A stretch of 64,000 bases of DNA from Amphiura filiformis (taxonomy: Eukaryota > Echinodermata > Ophiuroidea > Amphilepidida > Amphiuridae), in contig NC_092631.1 of assembly GCF_039555335.1 (NCBI RefSeq), positions 8,258,481 to 8,322,480 on the forward strand. The letters are read 5' to 3'. This document shows positions 11,841 to 21,464 of this stretch, in pieces. A program made the translations under genes and the position numbers. The notes under the pieces are model-generated. The model was given only the letters and a program-made list of their open reading frames with translations. It did no database searches and had not been told where the DNA came from. Each line of letters opens with the position of its first letter. Positions within the stretch are counted from its first letter, which is position 1.

Positions 11841-14800
11841 TATTATTAGTACGAACATTTGCAGATGCCCCACATACTCAGTTTTTAGCCTACATGTAAT
11901 GTATACATTATTCTTGATTTAGAAATATCTGCTAAAAAAAATCTAGAGGTGTAAGATCACATATTGTTATCTCTAAATTCCAAAGAGTGAAAAAGTCAAT
12001 CCTCCTCGGAGTGACTCTTCGGGTCAATCGAAAATATTGACATTTCAATCTACCAAGAGTGAAAATCACATATTTTCCTCCATACGAGTAAAATTTTCAT
12101 TCTGCAAAGAGTGAAATTTCAATCTTTTTAGAGTGTGTTTGAATTTAATAAACATAAATAAACTTCAATCGAGAGAGATTGTGCTGAGGGAACACTCTGT
12201 GAAAAGTGAAATTTCACTCTAAAAGATTGAAATTTTACTCTTTGCAGAATGAAAATTTTACTCGTATGGAGGAAAATATGTGATTTTCACTCTTGGTAGA
12301 TTGAAATGTCAATTTTTTCGATTGACCTGAAGAGTCACTCCGAGGAGGATTGACTTTTTCACTCTTTAGAATTTAGAGAGTATGGTAGTTAAAAAAAAAG
12401 TACAAAAAATATCCGTCAAGTGGTTTAGCTTTAATGCCCTTCGGAAGAGAGCGGTCTACAAGGATAGTCACTAAAAGTTGCATTCGATTTACACAGGAAT
12501 TTGGCAGGCCGTGCCGTGCCCTACTTACGAAAACCAAGTGCGAATATTTCCAAATATCTAAATTAGCTAAAAATTTAGGACATGTTACAAAACTATATTT
12601 CCTAGAATTTCAGAGAGTACAATAAAATTGGCCGGTATTTTTCACACAATGACGTTAACTAGGAAATGCCTTATACCTCTAACATACACTGTTTGTAGAG
12701 GTCACACCTCAATGGTGAGAGCACTGTGTATTGTGTACAGAAAAATGAACAGCAACTGCAGTATGGACGGTCTTAGTCTTCCACATGACCACCAGGGCGT
12801 GGCCACCATTCCTCTGTATGCAGATATTAGCACTCCTCAACAGGGCATTCACGTCTTATGAGAGACATCTTGCCTGCATGTCAACTTGTGCAATTTTGTG
12901 TCTCTGAAGTTCATCAGGAGGACTTGTGAATACCTTTGATTTCAGATAGCCCACAAGAAAAAATCTAGAGGTGTAAGATCACATATTGTTATGGTAGTTA
13001 ATCCGATTATTACATCACTTTGCCAGCGAATACCTGTAGACATGCGATTATCTTCGGTTGAAGGTTTATTATGTGGTAAAATACGTAAGAACCACAACAA
13101 AGTAAAATATGAAAAATTTACAAATCGCTATTGTTACTTACCCATCAACCTGATAAACTGTACACGAGCAACTCCGGGCGTTTGGGCCAAAAGTGTTCTC
13201 CTCACTATTAGATGCACTTGAAGAACTATTCGCAGAGCTACTTCCCGAACCACTCGAAGAGTCACTTCCCGGACCACTATTAGAGCCACTTCCCGCACCA
13301 TTCTGTAAGCCACTTCCCGAACCACTCTCAGAGCCACTTCCCGAACCACTATTAGAGCCACTTCCCGCACCATTCTGTAAGCCACTTCCCGAACCACTCT
13401 CAGAGCCACTTCCCAAACCACTCTTAGTAAGCCACTTCCCGAACCACTCTCAGAGCCACTTCCCGAACCACTATTAGAGCCACTTCCCGCACCATTCTGT
13501 AAGCCACTTCCCGAACCACTATTATTCTGTAAGCCACTTCCCGAACCACTCTCAGAGCCACTTCCTGAACCATTAGAACCACTTCCCGTACCACTATTAG
13601 AGCCACTTCCCAAACCACTATTAGAGCCACTTCCCGAACCACTATTAGAGCCACTTCCCGAAAGACTATTAGAGCCACTTCCCGAACCACTATTAGAGCC
13701 ACTTCCCGCACCATTCTGTAAGCCACTTCCCGAACCACTCTCAGAGCCACTTCCTGAACCATTAGAGCCACTTCCCGTACCACTATTAGAGCCACTTTCC
13801 AAACCACTATTAGAGCCACTTCCCGAAAGACTATTAGAGCTACTTCCCGAACCACTATTAGAGCCACTTCCCGCACCATTCTGTAAGCCACTTCCCGAAC
13901 CACTCTCAGAGCCACTTCCTGAACCATTAGAGCCACTTCCCGTACCACTATTAGAGCCACTTTCCGCACCATTCTGTGAGCCACTTCCCGAACCACTCTC
14001 AGAGCCACTTCCCGAACCATTAGAGCCACTTCCCGAACCATTAGAGCCACTTCCCGAACCACTCTCAGAGCCACTTCCCGAACCACTCTCAGAGCCACTT
14101 CTCGAACCACTACTAGAGCCGCTTCCCGAACCACTCTCAGAGCCACTTCCCGAACCACTACTAGAGCCAATTCCCGAACCACTATTAGAGCCACTTCCCG
14201 AACTACTTGTTGCATCGGCACTAATGATGTCTTCAGCTAGTTCAGAACGCGTACAGCATCTGGTAACCGATTCCGAGCTGAAATACAAACGCATTTGGTT
14301 TTAATAATTTCAGTGGTATTGTTTTTGTTGACAAAAATAATAAGACTAAATCAAAATTATTAACAACAAAGTCAAAATAAAAGCAAATAAACAAATTCAA
14401 TATCATACCTGTCTAAATTTGTACAAATTATGCAACCATTGTCCTGATGGAAGTCACAGATGAGTTTCCCAGCCTCACCAATAGGGGGCGCGATGTCACT
14501 ACAGATCTCTGTTGTGCATGGAGGACAATCGGGGCTGATGAAAAGAAGGAACAGAATATTTTTATAAAAAATCATATCAGAATTTTAATTTTTTGATTTG
14601 TCGACATCATGCTTGAAAACAACTGCAGGTTTCTGCATATCTGGGATTAAGCATACGAGCGTAATTTCAGAACAGCCTGTCAAACTCTTAAGGAATCGGA
14701 GAGCAACGTTTACACAGTATATTTTGTGGGACCTTAGAGCATATCATACGCACACAAATTTCATTATGTATACGAGGAATGTCCTTCTGATATCAAATAA

Positions 14801-17800
14801 TTTTGATTTTTTGAAATTCGCGATATAATAGCTCGTAATAGTTTTTGTTACTGTGCACGTCAATAAAGTTCCATCACGCCTACGTAAATTCACAAAAGCG
14901 CGTGTCAGTTAAGCAATACGCAAAGCGCTGTTCGCGTAGGTGGTGCGTAAAGCTGCTTGGACGCTATTCAACATCAATTTACGATGTTATGAGTCCGCCC
15001 GATTATGAGCTGATCAGAGTATATGCTATAATCCCGGGGGGTACTCAGTACAAATGACCATACGGGGAGGTGCCGCAAACATGGATAGCATTTTCGGCCT
15101 TCTATCAATGACCCCTTTTTCAAAGCCTATTTTGGTATACGAATGGGTCCTTTTTTCAAAATTTTCTCAATTGTTTCGGGAAAACAGCCCAATTTTTCCT
15201 TAATCTAGCCAAAATTTTCAAAATTTTCCCAAACTTTTGGGAAAATTTGCAAAAACTAAGACAATTTTGGTTAAATTCGGCCGAAAATCTTGACTTTTGG
15301 TATATCAATGGGTCCAAATTTCTTGAAAAATTGGTATATTTATGGGTCCACTTCCAAAATCTCACCGGCACGTCCCTACCAAAACCCAACTTGAGGTCCC
15401 CCCCCCCCCCCCCGGGGCTATAATTTACTCAGGACTATTATTCATCAGTTTGATTCAAGTATTTTCGCGCTTTTCGTAAAGTTCTGGTCATCTGTTGTGA
15501 TTCCATTCATGGTACTGCGCTGTAACCGACTACACTGATATGCTTCTAGTAGCAGACTATCATTCAAACATCTGTCAATCATTCTGTCCCTACCAAGGAG
15601 CTTAGATAAGAAGGAGAGACAATAGATTACGTAACGCATTGTTCCTTTGATGCCGATTTGATTTGCCGACAGGCTATTCATAAAAGTACTACCATTGTTT
15701 CGAACAAAGGAGTTCCGCCACTGACCCGACAGCATAATTATTAACGTTTTACCCAACGCACTGCAGGGTTCATTGTTCTATTGTGTCCAATTAGAGCGCT
15801 GACATATTGGAAAATGTTGCCAATCAATATTCATGAGAGTCTGTACATTCAATGTCCAGTTTTCGAAATTGGGTGACTTGTGTTTGGCAGGTATGAAAGA
15901 CATCTGGCTGACTAGGTGTTTTAGTTACGTAACGTATAAAGGTTTTGGCATCATTGAATGACTGCCTACTGCTGTATGTGTTTAGTTTTTATTCTTTATT
16001 TCATTCATTTTAGTCTTTATTCATTCCTTTCTTTTCCTTTCTCTGCACATATTCTTTCTAATGCCTACACTTTAGGGGCCTATCACTCCCTCGCTATCCT
16101 TCCCCCTCTCTCCCCTTCACCCCCTCCTCCTTTCTTTTTCTTTTTGTCTTCTCCACTCAACTCCAATCTCGATCGTCCATCAGCTTCTCCTCTTTTCACC
16201 CCTCGAGCCCTCCTTTACTCCCTCACTTTCCCCTGGATATTCGTGATATTAAGAAACCCATTTGACTTTATTGAATAGGTCTATATAACCATGATAACTA
16301 CATAAACTGCGAAATAGACACGGATCTATTATACACCTGGCAGCCACGCCACGTGTTACAGGTAATCGATCAGCAACTCTATTCAATAAGCTACCTCTCG
16401 CTCAAGTGGGTGCTTTCACATGACTTTCTTTTGATTACTTATTGACAGTAGCCTGTCTGTTAAAGCATTAATACGCTGTCAGGTCAGTTACTTAATGGCG
16501 GAACCTTTTTGTCCTGATCAAAAGGTCGATCTTGTCGGCAAATCAAATCGGCACAAAGGAACAATGGGTTACGTAATCTATTGTTTCTTTACGTTATATC
16601 AATCCTCCTTGGTTTTACCTGGCAGGTGACTGTCAATAAGTGATGGATAAAAAGTTCTGTGTAAGCGCACCACTTGAGAAAGTGGTACAATTGTTCTCAC
16701 ATAGCCCAAGGGTGTGCTGACTTGTCCCATTTTGGGCGCAAACACAAACATTCTATAGGCGGCGCCCAAATTAGTTTGGGTGGCTAATTTGAATAAACAC
16801 GCTTTGGATTGACGATTCGCTTACGAGCAATTATTTTCGTTCATTTATTATTGTAATAATGGATAAGCACAAATATGAAATAATAATTGAATACGATATT
16901 AATAAGATCCCCTCCGAAGTTCAAATATTTTCTTTGCGCAGAAGGGCTTGTTTATATAATAATTAATTGTCATGATTCAAACTTCTTCGTCATTAAAATA
17001 TTAATGTCAATGCATTGTCTTCTATTAATATATTTAAAAGTCACCATGATTTAAAAACCAAAATAGTATTGAGCAAATTAAAAAAATCGCTGAATGCAGC
17101 ATTTCCAAAAGTTCAAAAAGTTGGTATAAGGGTCGGATTTCAAAAGTTGCAAATTATTAGTCACTTTCGGCAGTAAGTTCCATATGCCTAGGAGAAATGC
17201 CAAAGCTACAAAAATAAAAAAAGTTTATTTGTTGTGAAAGTAGACAGAGTAAGAGCGATATCATGCTTATTCTTAAAAAAAAGTATCTAAAGCCCGATTT
17301 ATACTCCATAAATTATAATCGACGGCGAATATTCGTTCAACAAGTTATTCGTTATGAAATATTTGTAAATAGGCCGTGAATGAAATCAAGCAAATGAATC
17401 AAGCGAGAGATTTACTTTGAAAGGAGACCTTGTATATTGAAAACGTACGTTAGCAGCGATATTGTTTTATTGGAATAAAGTGACCCAAATTACACCAATT
17501 GATATGATAGTGACATTTCAGTGTGTGACCCAAAGTACACCAATAGAAGTGACAGCGACATGTCAGTGTGATGACAAGATGTGTGCACATAAATCCAGTC
17601 CACCCCTCCACAACACCCCCACACTGGCCACACTGGCCACACATCACACCCATACACACACAGACTGAGATACAGTATTGTACTTCTTGTTAGACCATGC
17701 CATAGTCTACCTTTGAAAAATAAAAACTAGGATTTAATCATGATGAACGCATTCCGTTGAACTCAAAACTGTTGTGATTTGGTAGTTTACAGCATCTTAC

Positions 17801-19352
17801 GAATGGTAGTGAGCTTTGGCAAAAACTGTATTGCTCAATTCATAGCGAGTGTGTAGAAGAATTAAAATATCACAGATATACTTTTATAGGTGCAGCGGTT
17901 CTTGAGTTACGTTGCAAAGAGGGCTGAAACAGCAACACTTTTGTAAACTCATTAACAACAATAAATTAAGCAAGTTTGCAAAGTATATGCTTTGTAGAAT
18001 GAACTTTTGCAAAACATCAAGGTGTTATTTTTCAATAATATATTGATCTAGATAATGAAAATCGATTTTTAGGTTGCTTCGACCAACAATATCTCGTCTA
18101 CCCTTAAAGTATTCAATAGTAAATGGTCATAAAAAGTTTATATAATTAGTGACAGTAAAAGTATGCCTATGTTATTGAATGCAACATATCTTGGCATAAT
18201 TACACTGGCTCACTTCAATACTGAACAACTCTGATTTTGGAATCTGCCAGTTTATTGATCGCGAAAGCCCGAGTAAAAAAATTCACTTGGGAAGCTAACA
18301 GAGGGAGTACGGTGACTGAAAAGGTCAGATATGAAAATCTATCAATTGTACACAAATTAATACAAATCAGAGTTTTATGCTTAAATGTAATAGCAATAGT
18401 ATGCACAATGGGCAAGTGGACTATGGAAAAGTCTAACTTCTTGTTAGCGTTTCTTTGAATCTTTCGCCATTATATTCAGAGTACAGGCCACATCAATATC
18501 AGCTTTTTTTCAGTTATTATGGACAAGACTACCACATCAAAATGCAACATAGGAGTTTCCTTATAGATGAATGTTCTAAAAAGGTCATAAAACTTTTTAT
18601 AAAATCTATAAATGCAAAAACTTCAATCTGCTATTTCAGAAAAATCTTAAATTGAAAGAAATGTCGATTGGCGCTTTGGTCAATTGCCAACCAGTTATGT
18701 AATATGTATTTGGTATGAAAACTTACCCTGCTCCAATGGTGTCTGCTGGCAGTGGGTTCCAAATACCCTGGTTGCCTTGGTCATTATTTAGATCAAATAT
18801 GTCAAAAAACGGATGGAATCCCCCGCTCAGACCTTCGCCGTGTCCTGTGTGTTGTCCAGGACCTTGATCCTCGCCTTGTCCCGGACTTTGCTCCTCGTCT
18901 TGCCCTGAGATTTGTCCGTCGTCATGTTCACCTTGTGGCCCTGGAAGCCATCCGAATAATTGTCCGATATCAAACCACGGCATGTTGAATCCTTCATCCG
19001 CACCATCGTCTTGTCCCGGGCTTTGTCCCTCACCTTGTTCCGGAATTTGTCCGTCACCTTGTACTGGGCTTTGTCCATCGCCTTGTCCCAGGTTTTGTCC
19101 TTCGCCATGTCCCGGGCTTTGTCCGGCACCTAGTCCTGGGCTTTGTCCGTCGCCTTGTTCTGGACTCTGTACGTCGCCTTGTTCCTGACTTTGTCCTTCT
19201 TGATTGCCTCCCCATTTACCATTATGACCCCCTCTAAATCTCCCGCCTCTGGAATTGCCTCTCTTTTTGCCACCAGGTGGAGCAAAAACACCTTCGAAAA
19301 GACAGAGTCCAATTATAAGGAGTAAAAATATTTTGAAGAAAGTAACCCGCAT
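5630..19352 (-). CDS. Secreted repeat-rich acidic protein (gene 1), five exons
   Basis: Exons in transcript order are 19352-18727, 14534-14409, 14277-13142, 6884-6772 and 5880-5630; all junctions are GT/AG. Phases are 2, 2, 2, 1 when exon 3 is read in its Ser-Gly frame. Domains: signal peptide (start MRVTFFKIFLLLIIG, cleavage probably after GVFA), an Arg/Gly segment, 8-residue repeats like GQSPxQGD, a Cys-rich exon (CPPC, then CIIC), CC at the start of exon 3, about 45 Ser-Gly 8-residue units, SCSC near its end, a small exon with two cysteines, and an acidic tail of DDSGD repeats ending WGGWLWG. About 749 residues are expected. As assembled, exon 3 carries one 26-bp unit among 24-bp units, which breaks the frame. 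No known family was recognised. Composition resembles extracellular matrix, biomineral or adhesive proteins, which is inference only. The last two exons match the gene at 60396-61479. Confidence 0.72.
6222..6739. mobile_element. Family C MITE, about 520 bp
   Basis: TIRs ctgcgcccaaaaagtatccg and cggataccttttgggcgcag, with acactt just inside each. A related copy with near-perfect TIRs is at 44166-44806. Lies in intron 4 of gene 1. Confidence 0.7.
6772..6884 (-). CDS. Gene 1 exon 4: two-cysteine segment
   Basis: A 113-bp exon, acceptor caacag at 6886-6885, donor g|gtatgt, phase 2 in and phase 1 out. It encodes SVTSLNRMTLARGVDGPC, then KHIFRGRRNQECEITIIEP. It was found by comparison with the 134-bp exon of the paralogue at 61479-61346, which has the same phases and a similar pattern (L..GG.C, F.R.R, C.[VI]T, G at the exon end). 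It supplies exactly the phase change needed between exon 3 and exon 5. Its first 33 bases recur at 8167-8202. Confidence 0.68.
6920..8150. mobile_element. TIR element of about 1.2 kb with 200-bp inverted ends
   Basis: The segment 6928-7135 is the inverse of 7944-8145 at high identity (for example ggatggatattctgtattac against its complement). The interior carries a further palindrome. It lies between exon 4 of gene 1 and a copy of that exon's first bases. No transposase is visible. Confidence 0.65.
7650..7897. mobile_element. Near-perfect palindrome inside the TIR element
   Basis: Arms of about 110 bases (cgcttgacaaaaccaggaag... to ...cttcctggttttgtcaagcg) flank a spacer with gtgattggtctgtcaagtc. 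The end sequence (ttagaagtaagtaaaaactt) resembles termini seen in Penelope-type repeats, but nothing coding remains. Confidence 0.65.
8167..8202 (-). pseudogene. Duplicated start of gene 1 exon 4
   Basis: Direct copy, with about four mismatches, of the acceptor and first 33 bases of exon 4 (6852-6887). The copy breaks off after gcaagg. It sits just outside the TIR element, so the pair flanks that element in direct orientation. Confidence 0.55.
8215..8456 (+). mobile_element. Older CR1/L2-like LINE, C-terminal coding part (left half)
   Basis: Encodes LRLDMGNSLLFGLPDQIARL, then RVITPIQLRGLHWLLVSYRI and LNDLAPYFKLE, the conserved C-terminal region of CR1/L2-type reverse transcriptases, with frame breaks. 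It is cut at 8456 by a second LINE and resumes at about 11276. Confidence 0.75.
8456..11275 (+). mobile_element. CR1/L2-superfamily LINE inserted in an older LINE
   Basis: 5'-truncated non-LTR retrotransposon. It starts inside the endonuclease (WLRARPHRLPRAVSTIVIC), with GDFNR and SDH motifs. The RT follows (AAGPDGLPG, SLTSLLAK, KAFDCIDH, GVPQGTKLGP, KYVDDLTL, LKLNPSKCKVMQ) and ends SSIPYLTHLLN at 10817. The reading frame changes near 9570-9640 and again near 9800-9850, so it is inactive. A 3' UTR with a GT-rich stretch leads to the tail aatctgaatctgaatctg at about 11258-11275, the short tandem tail usual for this group. Confidence 0.88.
8459..10817 (+). pseudogene. LINE endonuclease/reverse transcriptase ORF, broken
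   Basis: Apurinic-type endonuclease remnant followed by reverse transcriptase with the YVDD active site. Frame 1 runs to about 9570, a second frame carries SLTSLLAKVCEGFVANWVLD, and from about 9840 a third runs to the stop at 10815-10817. The product would nick target DNA and reverse-transcribe its own RNA; the copy cannot. Confidence 0.85.
11276..11660 (+). mobile_element. Older CR1/L2-like LINE, right half and 3' end
   Basis: Reads LLQPYNTTRMLRFSDKSLLC in continuity with the left half, then diverged sequence with SARLSNTLPSQVKSNASLA. The 3' UTR ends in ttgagcgccattaatttgg and gcgcattataaattcacatt, a typical CR1/L2 3' end, followed by the ATT repeat. Confidence 0.75.
11660..11850. repeat. 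(ATT)n / (AAT)n microsatellite
   Basis: About 190 bases of ATT/AAT units that switch strand twice, directly after the LINE 3' end, so it probably grew from the LINE tail. The opposed runs can fold back. Confidence 0.85.
11974..12381. mobile_element. Foldback element with a 3-bp target duplication
   Basis: About 408 bases; the arms are inverse copies (ctctaaattccaaagagtga against tcactctttagaatttagag). The flanks are gttat on the left and tatggtagtta on the right. The same flanking sequence uninterrupted (gttatggtagtta) occurs at 12985-13000, giving an empty site. Confidence 0.75.
12530..12740 (-). repeat. Family G repeat fragment
   Basis: Inverse copy of 46900-47070 (for example gaatatttccaaatatctaa and aatttaggacatgttacaaa). 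Confidence 0.6.
13142..14277 (-). CDS. Gene 1 exon 3: Ser-Gly repeat array
   Basis: The acceptor is tttcag at 14279-14278 and the donor is gg|gtaagt at 13142. It opens with SESVTRCCTRSELAED, then runs as 24-bp units reading SGSESGSG, SGSNSGSG or SGLQNGAG, with some 21-bp variants. It closes with NTFGPNARSCSCTVYQVD. One unit at 13406-13431 is 26 bp instead of 24, so the frame shifts by two bases there. Downstream Ser/Asn-rich sequence and the cysteines are sensible only in the Ser-Gly frame, and that frame also gives the phase the next exon needs. The surplus may be an assembly error in a minisatellite or a true polymorphism. Confidence 0.75.
14409..14534 (-). CDS. Gene 1 exon 2: Cys-rich segment
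   Basis: A 126-bp exon with acceptor tcatcag and donor gtatga, phase 2 on both sides. It encodes PDCPPCTTEICSDIAPP followed by LICDFHQDNGCIICTNLD: six cysteines spaced CxxC, C, C, CxxC. Together with the CC at the start of the next exon this looks like a small disulfide-rich module. I could not assign it to a named family. Confidence 0.78.
14699..14830. repeat. Family A MITE fragment
   Basis: Carries tttgtgggaccttagagcat and cttctgatatcaaataattt, matching one end of the family A copies. Lies in intron 1 of gene 1, just 5' of exon 2. Confidence 0.6.
15005..15425. repeat. GGTCC/ACCCC low-complexity repeat
   Basis: Begins cccggggggtactcagtac and ends in a C run before cccggggc. Imperfect units such as ggtatatcaatgggtcc recur. 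No coding sense is seen. A similarly built block lies at 30510-31010. Confidence 0.5.
15595..15760 (-). repeat. Inverted copy of the gene 1 upstream block
   Basis: Its complement matches 16455-16610 (gccgatttgatttgccgaca against tgtcggcaaatcaaatcggc, with gttacgtaa). Part of the same block lies upstream of gene 1 at 19400-19490. Bases 15761-16440 hold only pyrimidine-rich sequence. Confidence 0.5.
16440..16610 (+). repeat. Copy of the block found upstream of gene 1
   Basis: The stretch gacagtagcctgtctgttaa through tcaggtcagttac matches 19400-19490 next to the gene 1 promoter region. Bases 16611-17460 show nothing recognisable. Confidence 0.5.
17769..18113 (+). repeat. Family J repeat, about 345 bp
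   Basis: Inverse copy of 28188-28536 at high identity (ctgttgtgatttggtagttt to tatctcgtctacccttaa). No TIR is obvious. Confidence 0.7.
18727..19352 (-). CDS. Gene 1 exon 1: signal peptide and GQSP repeats
   Basis: The exon begins at the ATG at 19352-19350 and ends at donor gg|gtaagt, phase 2. It encodes a hydrophobic signal peptide of about 24 residues, then PPGGKKRG and a Gly/Arg stretch. Next come roughly eight 8-residue (24-bp) units of the type GQSPxQGD. Two aromatic patches follow (MPWFDIGQLFGWLPG and FHPFFDIFDLNN), separated by more GQ/SP repeats. The aromatic patches are the only non-repetitive parts and may be folded or binding segments. Confidence 0.8.
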
Positions 19353-19530
19353 GTTGCTACTTGATAATGAAAATCTCTCACCTCACCATCCAATGTTTGA
19401 CAGTAGCCTGCCTGTTAAAGCATTAATATTCTGTCAGGTCAGTTATCGATTTAACGGCGGAACCCTTTTATCCTGAACAAAAGGCATCAGCTTCTGTAAC
19501 GGACTGTGCTGTAAAGAGCTGGAGCAGTTA

Positions 19531-19540
19531 TATTTATATA
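19531..19540 (-). promoter_or_regulatory. Possible TATA box of gene 1
   Basis: On the minus strand the sequence reads TATATAAATA, about 180 bases before the start codon. A transcription start some 30 bases downstream would leave a 5' UTR of about 150 bases. There is no other evidence for the start site. Confidence 0.4.
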
Positions 19541-19699
19541 AACTCAACTGAGTTGACTTCATCCGACAAGATACCATGAAGACAGAAATCACAGTGGGGC
19601 TCATAATTTCTGAATAAACAAACATCAAGAAGATCTTAATGATCAAAGCAGTATTTATTGCATCTAATCAACCTGAAATTTGACAATACGTTTGTAACA

Positions 19700-19945
19700 A
19701 ATTATGACATTACGTCGTATTTGTGTTCAATTGTTGTCAGCCTTGCCCTTCATTATATTACTGGGACGTCATTGCACCAGACAATTTCGGCGCCCGGGAT
19801 TTTTTAATATCGCGTGTTGAGAGACGGCTGTTCTAATTCGTTTTTATGGTCAATACAAGTTTGTTTAAAATAAAATCACGTGATTCGTGCTTGACAATTA
19901 ATTTTCTAACATATAAGGCATAATGTTGTGAATGTCTGAGACATC
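19700..19945. mobile_element. Half copy of the CACGTG foldback MITE
   Basis: Matches 3880-4090 (gacaatttcggcgcc, atcgcgtgttgagag, aaaatcacgtgattcgtgct). The other arm is missing. Bases 19946-21140 hold no gene that I can see. Confidence 0.6.
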
Positions 19946-21150
19946 CTTTAAAGAGATGTTACCAAGATATTTGTTCGTTAAAGGAGGATTTCGTGATCCT
20001 AGCATCCTCTTTTTATGACATTTTTCAGTAGATATCCACGAAAAAAGCTTATTTCCAAACTTTCAGTTGATTCCGATTTTGCGTTTGCGAGTTATGCATG
20101 ATTATGCGTATTACACTGCTCCATAGACAATGTCATGAATGTGTTGGTTGTAATTTCGTTCTGGTGCACCAGAACGAAATTCAAATTTGCCGATATTTTT
20201 GCTAAACGAATTAATCTGCAAGAAATATTTTTTTGGGAAAAGTGGGGGGATGAGGCTGTGGATCACGAAATGCCCCTTTAAGATGGTGTGAACAGAAACG
20301 GGTTTGCTTCTCATCAAAACCACTGGAGCAAATAAAACATAAAATTTAGAAATATAGCATGATTTGAATACAATGCCTCAATGTAACACAGAAAACAGAA
20401 CATCGGATCACGGCCCTTTAAGTCGAGAACACCTGATATAGGTTGAAGCCTACTCGTCTCGCATCAGACCTCAGCTGAGATTTCCCGCGGAGTATCAATA
20501 AACCGCGATGACGGCGCATTGTCTCTTTCACGACCCACTGCTGAAAACAACTTTGTTCCCGAGGAGTGAGAGTGCGTCAGACCTTTGCGGGAAACATAGC
20601 AGACCAGATCACGTCAATCACTTGTGATCAAGCCATCAGCAAAGATGGCGAAAGCTGAAGTCATGAGTAAAATGTCATACAAAAAATCATTGTATGATAA
20701 TAATACATGTAGACCTATGTATGATACAATAATAAGATGTATGATATGACATATGAATTAATATGAGTAATGTCAAATCAAGTGAAACATGATATTATGT
20801 AATAATTATGAGATAATAATGATATGGAAAAGAGATAATAACAAAGAAATAAAGGCATTTTGCCTCACCTCTTTGAGGTTAAAGAAAAAAAAATGAGTAA
20901 AATGTCTGGATTTTACCATAGACTGTGATTTGACAAACAAAAATATGCAATCTACAATCGGAATGATGCATTTGTATACAGAATGTGGAGTTAGCTGGTT
21001 GATGAAATCGGATACCTTTTTTGTGCAAGTAATCTCAATTTTCACAAAAGTTGCGGGAGGTATAATATTTTGAATTCGCTCGTTACAAGTAGTTATATTA
21101 TATAACCCCCTTCAGTCACCCAATGATTAGCTCTATCCAACCCCTACTCC

Positions 21151-21456
21151 CAGTGGCGTAACTAGGGTTGGTAGCGCCCAGGGCAAGAAACAAAATTGGC
21201 GCCCCTTCTCGCCCCCCCGATAATATCTTAGATCCCCATTTTTGAAACAACTGCGCGCGGAGCGCGCAAAATTTTGGACAAATAAGGCCTAAAACTAATT
21301 AATTTTGGTTACTAGAAGTTGAACACTGTCTTAAAATGTTCTTTCATTTGATTTTGTGCTGAAATGCAAAAATTTTGACTTGGTCAATTTGGCGCCCCCC
21401 TAAGGGTGGCGCCCGGGGCATGTTGCCCCCCTCTGCCCCCGGTATTTACGCCACTG
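21151..21456. mobile_element. hAT-type MITE with 8-bp TSD
   Basis: Ends cagtggcgtaactaggg and ggtatttacgccactg. It is flanked by the direct 8-mer cctactcc at 21143-21150 and 21457-21464. The 8-bp duplication and CAGTG ends fit hAT. Confidence 0.85.
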
Positions 21457-21464
21457 CCTACTCC

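Noticed and set aside
13424-14221. 265-residue VREVALRVV-type frame as a separate protein
   Set aside because: It is the shifted frame of the Ser-Gly minisatellite; exon boundaries, cysteines and phases support the Ser-Gly reading.
18982-19188. Cys/Pro/Ser-rich plus-strand frame
   Set aside because: It is the complement of the GQSP repeats of gene 1 exon 1; no splice context on the plus strand.
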